A stretch of 64,000 nt of DNA from JAQIBY01 sp963676165 (GTDB taxonomy: Bacteria; Bacteroidota; Bacteroidia; Bacteroidales; ML635J-15). Positions 54,846-63,088 of the stretch are shown piece by piece (positions within the stretch are counted from its first letter, which is position 1; each line of letters opens with the position of its first letter). The DNA lies in contig OY781043.1 of the NCBI GenBank assembly GCA_963676165.1, forward strand, positions 2,976,001 to 3,040,000. The letters are read 5' to 3'. A program made the position numbers and the translations under genes. The notes beneath the pieces were generated by a model. The model did not search any database. It saw only the letters and a program-made list of their open reading frames with translations, and was not told the DNA's origin.

Positions 54846-55078
54846 GTCATTCAATGTTCTTTTAGATTGAACTCAGTTGCATATTCACAAATTAAGCCGG
54901 TCATCCCGATAGGTATTTGAAGTTAGCCTTATTATTCTCTTTTGGCATAAATTTTTGCAATTTCGAAAGCAAAAATCATGTCCAAAAACTATATGATTTA
55001 ACAACTAAATATGGATCAAGCAAAAAACGACAGCAAGAGTGATTGGGATTATGACATACAAACTGTTAATATCATATA

Positions 55079-56134
55079 CTAGTCGATTAGAATTTCAGAA
55101 TACAATTTCATATATGCGTCAACATGCTTTTTCCAAGAAAAGCGGCTTGCGTAATGTTTGAGTTTCTCGGATGCATTAGAGTCCCCCAAAAATTCCGACA
55201 GCCCCTGACGAAGCACATTTGCCATGGTTTTCGGGTTAAAATCATTCCAATACACGGCTTGATCACCACCAATTTCAGGCAAACTTGTTAATTTGGAACA
55301 AACCACGGGTAAACCAGCAGACATTGCCTCAACAACTGGCAAACCAAAACCTTCATTGAGCGAAGGAAAAACAAAAGCCTCAGCGTGATGATATGCCCAA
55401 CTCTTTTCAGCTTCATTCAGGGATCCTGAAAAATACACCTGACTCTCCAGTCCGAGTTCTGCGACTAAATCCTCCAATGCTTTTTTATATTCAGCATTTC
55501 CGCCACCTCCAATTAACAAATCATACTCCGGAAGGTGTTTCATCATACGGATTATTGCTTCGTGATTTTTCTTTGGCATCAACACTCCAAGATTGAATAA
55601 AAATTTTCGCTTAGGTGCTAATTGTGGTTTGGTCTGTTCTTCATCTAAAACAGGGACTCCATTGTAAATAACGCGAATCAATTGATGGTTTATTTTCAGA
55701 TATTGCTCTGCCTCTTGACGTACATAATTTGAGATAAAACACAGCGCATTTGCCCTATCTACTTTTTTCTGCAATCGTTTAAGTCGTTTTTCAGCCTTTC
55801 GGGGCGATTTTTCTTGTAAAAAATTCAAATCATGAATTGTAAGTACAACCTTTGTCTTCCCTTTGGCAGGGATAAAAGCAGAATCCTGATGAATAGCATG
55901 CCAGATATCAAAACCTGAATTCAGAGCAGAAAAGTGACGTTTCAACAAATTTGTCTGATGCTTTTTCACTTGATAGCCCCACAAGTTTTCTTGTTTTCCT
56001 TTCACGAGAAAATGGAAATCTGCATGATTTTGATGCGACATTAAGTGACGCGCAAAATGAAAGGACACCTGACCAAGGCCACAGAATAAATCTGCAAGCT
56101 TTGTCATATCAATCATAATGCGTGGATTTTTCAT
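55079..56134 (-). CDS. Group 1/GT4-family glycosyltransferase
   Basis: 351 residues, GT-B fold, no signal peptide. The C-terminal nucleotide-sugar-binding half shows FNLGVLMPKKNHEAIIRMMK (about 185-204), GGGGNAEYKKALE, and the EX7E signature FPSLNEGFGLPVVEAMSAG (about 263-281). The N-terminal half has DIWHAIHQDSAFIPAK. It transfers a sugar from a nucleotide donor, probably at the cytoplasmic face for an envelope glycan; acceptor unknown. Third gene of the rsh operon: its start lies 3 bases after the stop of the SirB1-like gene. Confidence 0.9.
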   Translation of the reverse strand: MKNPRIMIDMTKLADLFCGLGQVSFHFARHLMSHQNHADFHFLVKGKQENLWGYQVKKHQTNLLKRHFSALNSGFDIWHAIHQDSAFIPAKGKTKVVLTIHDLNFLQEKSPRKAEKRLKRLQKKVDRANALCFISNYVRQEAEQYLKINHQLIRVIYNGVPVLDEEQTKPQLAPKRKFLFNLGVLMPKKNHEAIIRMMKHLPEYDLLIGGGGNAEYKKALEDLVAELGLESQVYFSGSLNEAEKSWAYHHAEAFVFPSLNEGFGLPVVEAMSAGLPVVCSKLTSLPEIGGDQAVYWNDFNPKTMANVLRQGLSEFLGDSNASEKLKHYASRFSWKKHVDAYMKLYSEILID

Positions 56135-56137
56135 ACG

Positions 56138-57022
56138 CTAATCTAAACCTTCTTGTTTTAACATAAAAAGCATACGATCCAGTTTCTCTTGAGTGTCTCG
56201 GTCTTTATCAAACACTTGAGTATCTCTTAAGTATTTCAAATAAAAGTAGATAAACATTTTATTTGACAAAGACTTATAGTGCTCATCTTTGGCAGGAATT
56301 TGCTTTTTCTGGACAACAAAATCCAGTGCTTTATGTCCAAGAAATGCTCCTTTATCGTAAGGATTTATATAAAAGAGAATATCGCTTGTTTCCTTTCCAT
56401 AAGCAGCAATAGCGACCTCAGCATTTTCATAAGACATAATTAAAAGCCCCGGCAAATACACTGGAAAAACCGGCAATTGTAAGCTCTGTGCCAAAACTGT
56501 GTACATTCCAATAAATGGGAAAGGTGAAGATTGTTTCTGCAGGAAAAGTGTATCCAAAAACTGAGCAGACTTCTCTCCTGATTGTTTAGTCTCAACACGT
56601 AGTCCATTGAGTTCAAATACAAAATAGTTCAATGTTTTGATTGCCTCAAAACCAGTCAGATTATCATTCATTTCAAGCCAAACGGACTTTCTCAGTTCAT
56701 CAAACCTAGCCTTTAGCTGATTAAAATCGGTATCAGGGTAATACAATTGATTGACATAATGGAGTCCATAAATAAGTGCTTGCCTATCCTCAGATTTCAC
56801 CCAGTTTTCAAACCCATTATAAAATTCAATATTCTGGATTTCTGTCAACAGTTGTTGAATTCGATGATTTAGCAAGACGTTATCGGTTAGCCCCAAGCTA
56901 GCTTCAAGCAATGGCAATGCTACATCACCGGCAGAAACCAAGCGATTCCAGACATTTTTATACACTGCCTCATCGGGATCATCCAACAAACGAATTAATG
57001 CTTTTATTTCAGAATTATCCAT
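56138..57022 (-). CDS. SirB1/transglutaminase-like protein lacking the catalytic Cys motif
   Basis: 294 residues, cytoplasmic. The N-terminus is helical, HEAT-like (IKALIRLLDDPDEAVYKNVWNRLV). The centre (about 95-230) follows the SirB1 transglutaminase-like pattern (LNYFVFELNGLR ... FPFIGMYTVLAQSLQLPVFPVYLPGLLI). Where SirB1-type proteins have an NGC-type segment before the helix, this one has KQSSPFPFIG with no cysteine, so it is probably not an active transglutaminase or peptidase. The ATG overlaps the rsh stop by one base (TAATG), indicating translational coupling to the ppGpp enzyme. Function unknown. Confidence 0.75.
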   Translation of the reverse strand: MDNSEIKALIRLLDDPDEAVYKNVWNRLVSAGDVALPLLEASLGLTDNVLLNHRIQQLLTEIQNIEFYNGFENWVKSEDRQALIYGLHYVNQLYYPDTDFNQLKARFDELRKSVWLEMNDNLTGFEAIKTLNYFVFELNGLRVETKQSGEKSAQFLDTLFLQKQSSPFPFIGMYTVLAQSLQLPVFPVYLPGLLIMSYENAEVAIAAYGKETSDILFYINPYDKGAFLGHKALDFVVQKKQIPAKDEHYKSLSNKMFIYFYLKYLRDTQVFDKDRDTQEKLDRMLFMLKQEGLD

Positions 57023-59244
57023 TATGTATTCTTTTCCTGTGTTCTGAGCACTTTCTTCACTCCTTTAATTTTCTTCAATCTGGAAATCAGTGTTTCCAAG
57101 TCATTCACATTATGCACATACATATCAATATGCCCAATAAAAATTCCATCGTTGGTATCGAAACGCACGGATTTCATATTCACCTCAGAATCGGTTGAGA
57201 TAACAGAAGTAATATGGTGAACAATCCCGATATCATCAATTCCTTCGATGTATATTTTTGCGGGGAAACTGAGAATTCTGTGCACTTTCCATTCAACGGA
57301 AACAATTCGATCTCCAAAAGTAGCCATCAAATCAATGGCATTGGGACATGTCTTTTTGTGAATTACAACCACATTGTCTGAGTTCAAGAAACCGACAACT
57401 TCATCTCCAGGAATTGGGTCACAGCAATTTGCAAGTCGATAATTTTGCTCTTGTTCATTTTCCTCAATGACGAGGGTTTTTCCTTTTGTCTTTTTCCCAT
57501 CTTTGGGTTTTGATTTCCCAGAACTGCGTCCAAACTGAAGTCTCCAATATTTTCCCCAAGCACTACGACGCTTCCCTGGCAACATTTTACCAACATCCTC
57601 TGCCGTAATTAATTCCTCACCTATACGACGGTAAAATTCTTCTTTATTCGTAATATCAAACTTCTCACGAAGCTCCTTAAACGAAGTATAATCCAAAGGA
57701 TATTCTAATTCACGGACAATTTCGAGAAAGCGCTTTTGTCCTTCATTAATGTAATATCTTCTTTCCTCTTTGAGTGCTGATTTAATTTTAGACTTTGCCC
57801 TTCCGGTGATAACAAATTCTAACCAATCACGTTGTGGAGTTTGTTTTTCAGATGTGAGAATTTCAACTTGGTCTCCACTACGCAATTTATGACTTAATGG
57901 AACTAATTTATGATTAACCTTTGCCCCAATTGCTTTATCACCAATTTCGGTATGGATACTATAGGCAAAATCGAGAGCTGTTGATCCTTTAGGAATACGC
58001 TCAAGCTTTCCTTTTGGAGTAAACACATAAATTTCTGAAGAGAACAAATTGAGCTTAAACTCATCCAGAAAATCCATCGCATCAGAACTCGGAGTTTCCA
58101 GATGTTTTCTTACAGTTTGCAGCCATTTATCAAGCTGATTTTGATCTTCAGGACTTCCTTTGTATTTCCAATGTGCAGCATAACCCAACTCAGCTATATT
58201 ATCCATACGACTGGAACGTATCTGCACTTCAACCCAACGACCAGCAGGTCCCATTACAGTTGTATGAAGTGCCTCGTACCCATTGGCTTTAGGTGTACTA
58301 ATCCAGTCGCGCAAACGATCAGGATTTGGCTGGTAAATATCTGTAATTAAGGAATATATACTCCAACATTGTGATTTCTCCGGCATTTCTTTTTTCGGTT
58401 CAAACACAATACGGATAGCAAAAATGTCATAAATCTCTTCAAAGGGGACATCTTTTTTCTGCATTTTATTGTAAATGCTGTATATACTTTTCGGACGTCC
58501 TGAAATTTTAAACTGAAACGATTGATCTTTCAGTTTTTTCTCTACCGGCTCAATAAATTCCTCAATATATTTACTTCTTTCACCTTCAGAGTCTTTCACC
58601 TTTCCTAAGATATCTTTATAAATCAAAGGATGTTCGTACTTTAAAGCTAAATCTTCAAGTTCGGTTTTTATCATATACAAACCCAAACGGTGAGCGAGCG
58701 GAGCATAAAGGAAGAGGGTTTCACCAGCAATTTTAATTTGCTTATACTCTGGCATTGAATCGAGAGTACGCATATTGTGCAAGCGGTCTGCAAGCTTAAT
58801 AAAGATTACACGTACATCTTCAGAAAGCGTAAGGAGCATTTTTCTGAAATTCTCAGCTTGCAAAGAAGCATCTTTATCCAGCACGTGGGAAATTTTGGTT
58901 AGCCCGTCAATAATATTAGCAACGGTACGACCAAACATTTCTTTAATATCATTGAGCGTATAGTCAGTATCCTCAACCACATCATGTAGCAATGCACAAA
59001 TCACAGACTTCACCCCCAGCTCCATTTCACCAGCAACAATTTTTGCTACCGCAATGGGGTGAGTCACATAAGGCTCTCCTGATCTTCTTCTCATATTGGA
59101 ATGAGCATCCACTGCCAAATCGAAAGCTTTTCGAATAAGCTCACGATCTTCTTGTGTCTTACAACGCACACAGAGGTTCAGAAGTTTCTCATACTGCGCC
59201 TCAATACTAATTTGTTCCTCTTGTGTTAGATTTTCCATTGTCAA
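57022..59244 (-). CDS. spoT: Bifunctional (p)ppGpp synthetase/hydrolase (Rsh, SpoT/RelA family)
   Basis: 740 residues. HD hydrolase domain about 40-190 with His62 and the HD pair at 87-88 (CALLHDVVEDTDYT) intact. Synthetase domain about 240-370 (SGRPKSIYSIYNKMQKK, DIFAIRIVF, GYEALHTTV). TGS domain about 405-465 (VFTPKGKLERIPKGSTALDFAYSIH). A zinc-finger-like region with CCDPIPGDEVVGF. C-terminal ACT domain about 665-735. Because the HD motif is complete it should both make and degrade the stringent-response alarmone. It heads an operon with the SirB1-like and glycosyltransferase genes. Confidence 0.96.
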   Translation of the reverse strand: MTMENLTQEEQISIEAQYEKLLNLCVRCKTQEDRELIRKAFDLAVDAHSNMRRRSGEPYVTHPIAVAKIVAGEMELGVKSVICALLHDVVEDTDYTLNDIKEMFGRTVANIIDGLTKISHVLDKDASLQAENFRKMLLTLSEDVRVIFIKLADRLHNMRTLDSMPEYKQIKIAGETLFLYAPLAHRLGLYMIKTELEDLALKYEHPLIYKDILGKVKDSEGERSKYIEEFIEPVEKKLKDQSFQFKISGRPKSIYSIYNKMQKKDVPFEEIYDIFAIRIVFEPKKEMPEKSQCWSIYSLITDIYQPNPDRLRDWISTPKANGYEALHTTVMGPAGRWVEVQIRSSRMDNIAELGYAAHWKYKGSPEDQNQLDKWLQTVRKHLETPSSDAMDFLDEFKLNLFSSEIYVFTPKGKLERIPKGSTALDFAYSIHTEIGDKAIGAKVNHKLVPLSHKLRSGDQVEILTSEKQTPQRDWLEFVITGRAKSKIKSALKEERRYYINEGQKRFLEIVRELEYPLDYTSFKELREKFDITNKEEFYRRIGEELITAEDVGKMLPGKRRSAWGKYWRLQFGRSSGKSKPKDGKKTKGKTLVIEENEQEQNYRLANCCDPIPGDEVVGFLNSDNVVVIHKKTCPNAIDLMATFGDRIVSVEWKVHRILSFPAKIYIEGIDDIGIVHHITSVISTDSEVNMKSVRFDTNDGIFIGHIDMYVHNVNDLETLISRLKKIKGVKKVLRTQEKNT

Positions 59245-59337
59245 ATTTTCCTGACGATATTTAAAGTGCCAAGCACGAATTTAACATTAAATTCTCAAAA
59301 ATCAAGCTTGAAAAGTGTTTTGTTAACAATGTTTTAT

Positions 59338-60747
59338 TCACTGTTCCAAACCAAGTTCTTTTGCTTTTTGAAACATAAATGCTTTTGCAGCCTCATATTC
59401 ATTAGGAATAATACCATCAAGAATAGCATCTTTAATGGCATCTTTAATTTTCCCAACAATTGGAGAAGGCTCCATATTAAAGGTTTTCATGATTTCTTCT
59501 CCATCAATTGGAGGTTGAAAATTTCGAATTCTATCTTTCTCTTCAATAGATTTTAATTTTTCGCGCACAATTCGAAAATTGTCTAGATATTTGGCTTTTC
59601 TCACTTGATTTTTCGATGTGATATCTGCTTCACACAAGCTCATCAAATCATCCACATCATCACCGGCATCAAAGAGCAAACGACGAATTGCAGAATCAGT
59701 AACGATATCTTCAACCAAAGCAATAGGTCGCATATGAAGACGCACAATTTTCTTCACATATTTAAGTCTCTCATCAAGTGGCAATTTTAAACGGCGAAAT
59801 ACTTTACCAATCAGTTTTTCACCTCTCATATCATGCGCATAAAATGTCCAACCTACCCCATCAACATAACGTTTGGTATCTGTTTTACCTATATCGTGCA
59901 AAAGTGCTGCCCAACGCAACCATAAGTCATCACTTACCTCAGCAAGGTTATTTAACACTTGAATTGAATGCCGAAAATTATCTTTATGGGCTTTGTTATT
60001 CTGTACCTCAACACCAGCAAGGGCATGCAATTCAGGAAGAATAATCTTCAACAATCCCGTTTTTTCAAGTAACAGAAAGCCTTTTCCCGGTTTTTCTGCC
60101 ATCATAATTTTGTTGAATTCATCCACAATACGTTCCTGAGAAACTATGCTAATTCGATCTGCTGTTTTTTGAATTCCTTCCAAACTTGCCTCATCAATTC
60201 TGAAATCAAGTTGAGTTGCAAAACGGACAGCACGTAACATCCGTAAAGGGTCGTCGGAAAATGTTTTTTCGGGTTCAAGAGGTGTGCGTATTAATTTATT
60301 CTTCAGATCTTCTACTCCTCCAAATGGATCAGTTAACTCTCCAAAGTTTTTAGGATTTAAGCTCAGAGCCATAGCATTAATTGTAAAATCACGACGATTT
60401 TGATCATCTTTCAAGCTTCCATCTTCCACTATTGGATTACGTGAATCAGCACGATAAGACTCTTTCCGGGCACCAACAATTTCAATATCATGGCCTTGAT
60501 AAAGAATTTGTGCTGTACCAAAGTTTTTAAAAACAGTTAAATGATCAGCCTTAAGATAATCTGCTATTTTTCGAGCTGTTTTTATCCCATTTCCGAGCAC
60601 AACAATGTCAATATCTTTTGACTCACGTTGCAAAAATAAATCTCTTACATAGCCGCCAATCAGCCAAATCTCCGCTCCATTTTCACCCGCGACTTCGGAT
60701 ATCATTCTAAATAATTTCGTATCTATCAGATTATCATAATATTCCAT
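59338..60747 (-). CDS. cca: CCA tRNA nucleotidyltransferase / HD domain protein
   Basis: 469 residues. Class II nucleotidyltransferase head with LIGGYVRDLFL (about 29-39) and the metal pair DIDIVV, and the flexible RRDFTINAMAL motif (about 118-128). The neck/body has ADRISIVSQERIVDEF. A C-terminal HD domain of about 255-400 (RWAALLHDIGKTDTKR). It adds or repairs the 3' CCA of tRNAs; the HD part likely has phosphohydrolase activity. A -7-like box (TACTTTTG) lies on the minus strand at 60823-60816. There are 94 bases between its stop and the rsh start. Confidence 0.94.
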   Translation of the reverse strand: MEYYDNLIDTKLFRMISEVAGENGAEIWLIGGYVRDLFLQRESKDIDIVVLGNGIKTARKIADYLKADHLTVFKNFGTAQILYQGHDIEIVGARKESYRADSRNPIVEDGSLKDDQNRRDFTINAMALSLNPKNFGELTDPFGGVEDLKNKLIRTPLEPEKTFSDDPLRMLRAVRFATQLDFRIDEASLEGIQKTADRISIVSQERIVDEFNKIMMAEKPGKGFLLLEKTGLLKIILPELHALAGVEVQNNKAHKDNFRHSIQVLNNLAEVSDDLWLRWAALLHDIGKTDTKRYVDGVGWTFYAHDMRGEKLIGKVFRRLKLPLDERLKYVKKIVRLHMRPIALVEDIVTDSAIRRLLFDAGDDVDDLMSLCEADITSKNQVRKAKYLDNFRIVREKLKSIEEKDRIRNFQPPIDGEEIMKTFNMEPSPIVGKIKDAIKDAILDGIIPNEYEAAKAFMFQKAKELGLEQ

Positions 60748-60846
60748 CGACCGTAATTTAGAAAATCACTTTTAAACATTTTCATTTATTTCGTGTTCTT
60801 AATTTAAACACTTTACAAAAGTAATAATTGTTGAAATACTTGAACT

Positions 60847-61212
60847 ATGGTAACACATTTAACAAAAGAAACATTTATTGAAAAGGTATTTGATTATACC
60901 ACAGAAAAAGATTGGAAATTCAAAGGCAACAAGCCTGCATTAATAGATTTTTGGGCTGAATGGTGTGCTCCTTGCCGCATGGTTGCTCCACTCATTGATG
61001 AGCTTGACAAAGATTACAACGGTGAAGTTGACTTTTACAAAGTAAATACTGAAGAACAACAAGAATTAGCCGCAATTTTTGGCATTCGCAGTATTCCAAG
61101 TTTACTTTTCATTCCAACTGATGGTAAACCACAAATGGCTGCAGGTGCACTTCCTAAAGAAACATTTGAAAAAGCTATTGCTGACGTATTAAAAGTTGAA
61201 AAACCCATTTAA
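60847..61212 (+). CDS. Thioredoxin
   Basis: 121 residues, single thioredoxin fold, no signal peptide. The active site is WAEWCAPCRM (Cys40, Cys43), that is CAPC rather than the classic CGPC; the cis-proline loop is SIPSLLF. The N-terminus has about ten extra residues (TYKKV-type helix replaced by FDYTTEKDWKFKGN) common in Bacteroidota thioredoxins. It reduces disulfides in cytoplasmic proteins using electrons from thioredoxin reductase. It stands alone, with its own strong terminator. Confidence 0.93.
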   Translation: MVTHLTKETFIEKVFDYTTEKDWKFKGNKPALIDFWAEWCAPCRMVAPLIDELDKDYNGEVDFYKVNTEEQQELAAIFGIRSIPSLLFIPTDGKPQMAAGALPKETFEKAIADVLKVEKPI

Positions 61213-61236
61213 AAGATTTTCATAACAATTTCGTTC

Positions 61237-61276
61237 AATCGTGACAGTATTAAAACATGCTGTCACGATTTTTTTT
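61237..61276 (+). terminator. Rho-independent terminator after thioredoxin
   Basis: 11-bp perfect stem (61237-61247 with 61260-61270) with a 12-base loop, followed by six further T. Confidence 0.9.
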
Positions 61277-61305
61277 GGATAAAACTCTTTTCTATCTTGC
61301 AAAAA

Positions 61306-62223
61306 ATGGAAAACATGAATTATTATCAGCGGGAATACATACGTCGTATTAATCTGGTTTATGATTATATTGATGCACATCTATCTGACGATTTAAGTGT
61401 CAGTATCCTTTCGGAAGTTGCAGGATTATCAGCCTTCCATTTCAATCGTATTTTTTCGGCAATGACAGGCGAAAGTCTTGGGCAATTGGTCAGAAGGCTT
61501 CGGTTGGAGAAAGCTGCAGGTTTGCTTTTACAGGATGATGAACCTGTGACACAAATTGCCTATGCATGTGGATTTAAAAGCAGTTCAGTATTTTGTCGTA
61601 ACTTTAAAGAACGATTTGGCATGAGCGCCCAAAAATATCGTTTAAGTAAAGACAGCACAAATCATCAACTAGACAGCACGAATCGTCAACAAAATAGGAA
61701 TCTTGAAGAATATATTTGCACTATCGAATCAAAAAAACAAAGACAAATGATTGAAAGACACCCTATTGAAGTAAAAGACATGCCAGAGATGCATATTGTG
61801 TATTTCAGACATCAAGGTGAGTTTGACCAAATCGAACATGCTTACAAAAAACTATTTCGTTGGGCTGGACCACGAGGTTTAGTCAATGAAAACAGTAAAA
61901 CGGTTACGGTTTATCATGACAATCCAGAAGTAACAGAAATTGAAAAAGTAAGACAATCAGCAGGTTTAATTGTTGATGAGAATGTAAAAGCAGAAGGCGA
62001 AATTGGCAAAATGAAAGTTCCTGCAGGAAAGTATATTATTGGAGCATTTGAGATTTCTGTCACAGAATTTTCACAAGCCTGGGACATGGTTTGCCTTGCT
62101 TTAACAGAAAGCGGTTACCAACCAACAGATGGTCTCCCATATGAGTTATATCATGCAGACCCTGAGAATCACCCCGAAGGCAAATTCATTCTAGACATTT
62201 GCATACCTGTCAAACCAATGTAA
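61306..62223 (+). CDS. AraC-family regulator with GyrI-like ligand-binding domain
   Basis: 305 residues from the ATG at 61306 (MENMNYYQREYIRRIN); a TTG lies 9 bases upstream. The N-terminal double helix-turn-helix is AraC/XylS type (residues about 8-110: LSVSILSEVAGLSAFHFNRIFSAMTGES, VTQIAYACGFKSSSVFCRNFKERFGMS). A linker with a repeated DSTNxQ motif leads to a GyrI/SOUL-like domain of about 145-305 (IERHPIEVKDMPEMHIVYFRHQGEF ... GKYIIGAFEI ... FILDICIPVKPM). This Rob/SoxS-GyrI layout usually senses small hydrophobic compounds and activates efflux or detoxification genes. Targets unknown. Confidence 0.93.
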   Translation: MENMNYYQREYIRRINLVYDYIDAHLSDDLSVSILSEVAGLSAFHFNRIFSAMTGESLGQLVRRLRLEKAAGLLLQDDEPVTQIAYACGFKSSSVFCRNFKERFGMSAQKYRLSKDSTNHQLDSTNRQQNRNLEEYICTIESKKQRQMIERHPIEVKDMPEMHIVYFRHQGEFDQIEHAYKKLFRWAGPRGLVNENSKTVTVYHDNPEVTEIEKVRQSAGLIVDENVKAEGEIGKMKVPAGKYIIGAFEISVTEFSQAWDMVCLALTESGYQPTDGLPYELYHADPENHPEGKFILDICIPVKPM

Positions 62224-62228
62224 CGATT

Positions 62229-62263
62229 GAAAAAGCCCAACACCATAAGTTTTGGGCTTTTTC
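62229..62263. terminator. Bidirectional-type terminator after the AraC regulator
   Basis: Perfect 12-bp stem GAAAAAGCCCAA/TTGGGCTTTTTC with an 11-base loop, directly after the stop at 62223. Confidence 0.88.
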
Positions 62264-62374
62264 ATTCTCAAAAATTGTCCCCTAAAAATCCAAACAAAAC
62301 ATCTTGACAACTGACTTGCAAAGAAAGATTTTGTAAGCTTTATAAATCCAATCAAAAACTACTACCTTTATAGC

Positions 62375-63025
62375 ATGCATAAAATTCTAAACACAGAAGA
62401 CGGGTCAAATACACTTTTTGATCCTGAATTTCAAGAAACGCTTCACTCAAATCATGGGGCACTAACAGAAAGTCAGCATATTTTTATCCAGTCAGGTTTT
62501 GATCAAGTACAAAAAGATACATTCAGCATCTTGGAAATTGGATTTGGAACAGGTCTAAACGCAACACTTACACTAAAACGAAGTATAGAAAGAGAAAAAC
62601 AAGTTCAATATTTTGGAATTGAAAACAAACCAGCATGCCCTGAAACGCTTCAATCATTTTATGCCGGATTAAATCAGAATCTACAAAATTATGCACATCA
62701 AATTCTTAATTGTGAGTGGGATATACACATTAAAATAAATCCTAAGTTTACTCTGCTTAAACGAAAAGCAGACTTTTTACATAATTTACCAAACCAAAAG
62801 TTTGATTTAATCTATTTTGATCCATTTTCACCTAAAAAACACCCTGAGGCTTGGGAGGACAACTTTCTTAAAGCAATTTCAGACCACATGAACAAAGATG
62901 CACTATTGCTCACCTACTCATCAAAAGGTGTTGTAAAACAGAGACTCAGAGATTGCGGACTCATAGTGAAACGCTTACAAGGACCGCCTGGGAAACGACA
63001 CATTATACAAGCTCAAAAAATTTGA
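62375..63025 (+). CDS. mnmD: Stand-alone MnmD tRNA methyltransferase
   Basis: 216 residues. Class I SAM methyltransferase with ILEIGFGTGLNATLTL (motif I, about 52-67), and YFDPFSPKKHPEAWE (motif IV, about 147-161) with the family DPFSPxxxPExW wording. TEDGSNTLF and HSNHGALTES near the N-terminus are also family features. In E. coli this activity is the C-half... N-half fusion MnmC; here the methylase part is separate, without the FAD oxidase. It converts the aminomethyl group at tRNA wobble U34 to methylaminomethyl. Cytoplasmic, monocistronic. Confidence 0.9.
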   Translation: MHKILNTEDGSNTLFDPEFQETLHSNHGALTESQHIFIQSGFDQVQKDTFSILEIGFGTGLNATLTLKRSIEREKQVQYFGIENKPACPETLQSFYAGLNQNLQNYAHQILNCEWDIHIKINPKFTLLKRKADFLHNLPNQKFDLIYFDPFSPKKHPEAWEDNFLKAISDHMNKDALLLTYSSKGVVKQRLRDCGLIVKRLQGPPGKRHIIQAQKI

Positions 63026-63051
63026 AAAGCTTCTATTTTTTACTACATTTG
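63021..63051 (+). promoter_or_regulatory. Bacteroidota-type promoter for the second subtilase
   Basis: TTTG (63021-63024), exactly 19 bases, then TACATTTG (63044-63051), 37 bases before the ATG at 63089. Same spacing as the gpmI promoter. The TTTG overlaps the stop codon of mnmD. Confidence 0.7.
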
Positions 63052-63088
63052 GCGTGGATAATTCCGTAGAACAAAAACTAAACTTATT

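Noticed and set aside
54951..54976. 8-bp hairpin ATTTTTGC/GCAAAAAT between the regulator and the glycosyltransferase
   Set aside because: The stem is almost all A-T and lacks a following T-run, so I did not call it a terminator.
55011..55082. 23-codon frame starting at an ATG in the gap after the response regulator
   Set aside because: Too short to judge, no promoter or leader, and it runs into the glycosyltransferase stop. It could be a micropeptide but nothing supports it.
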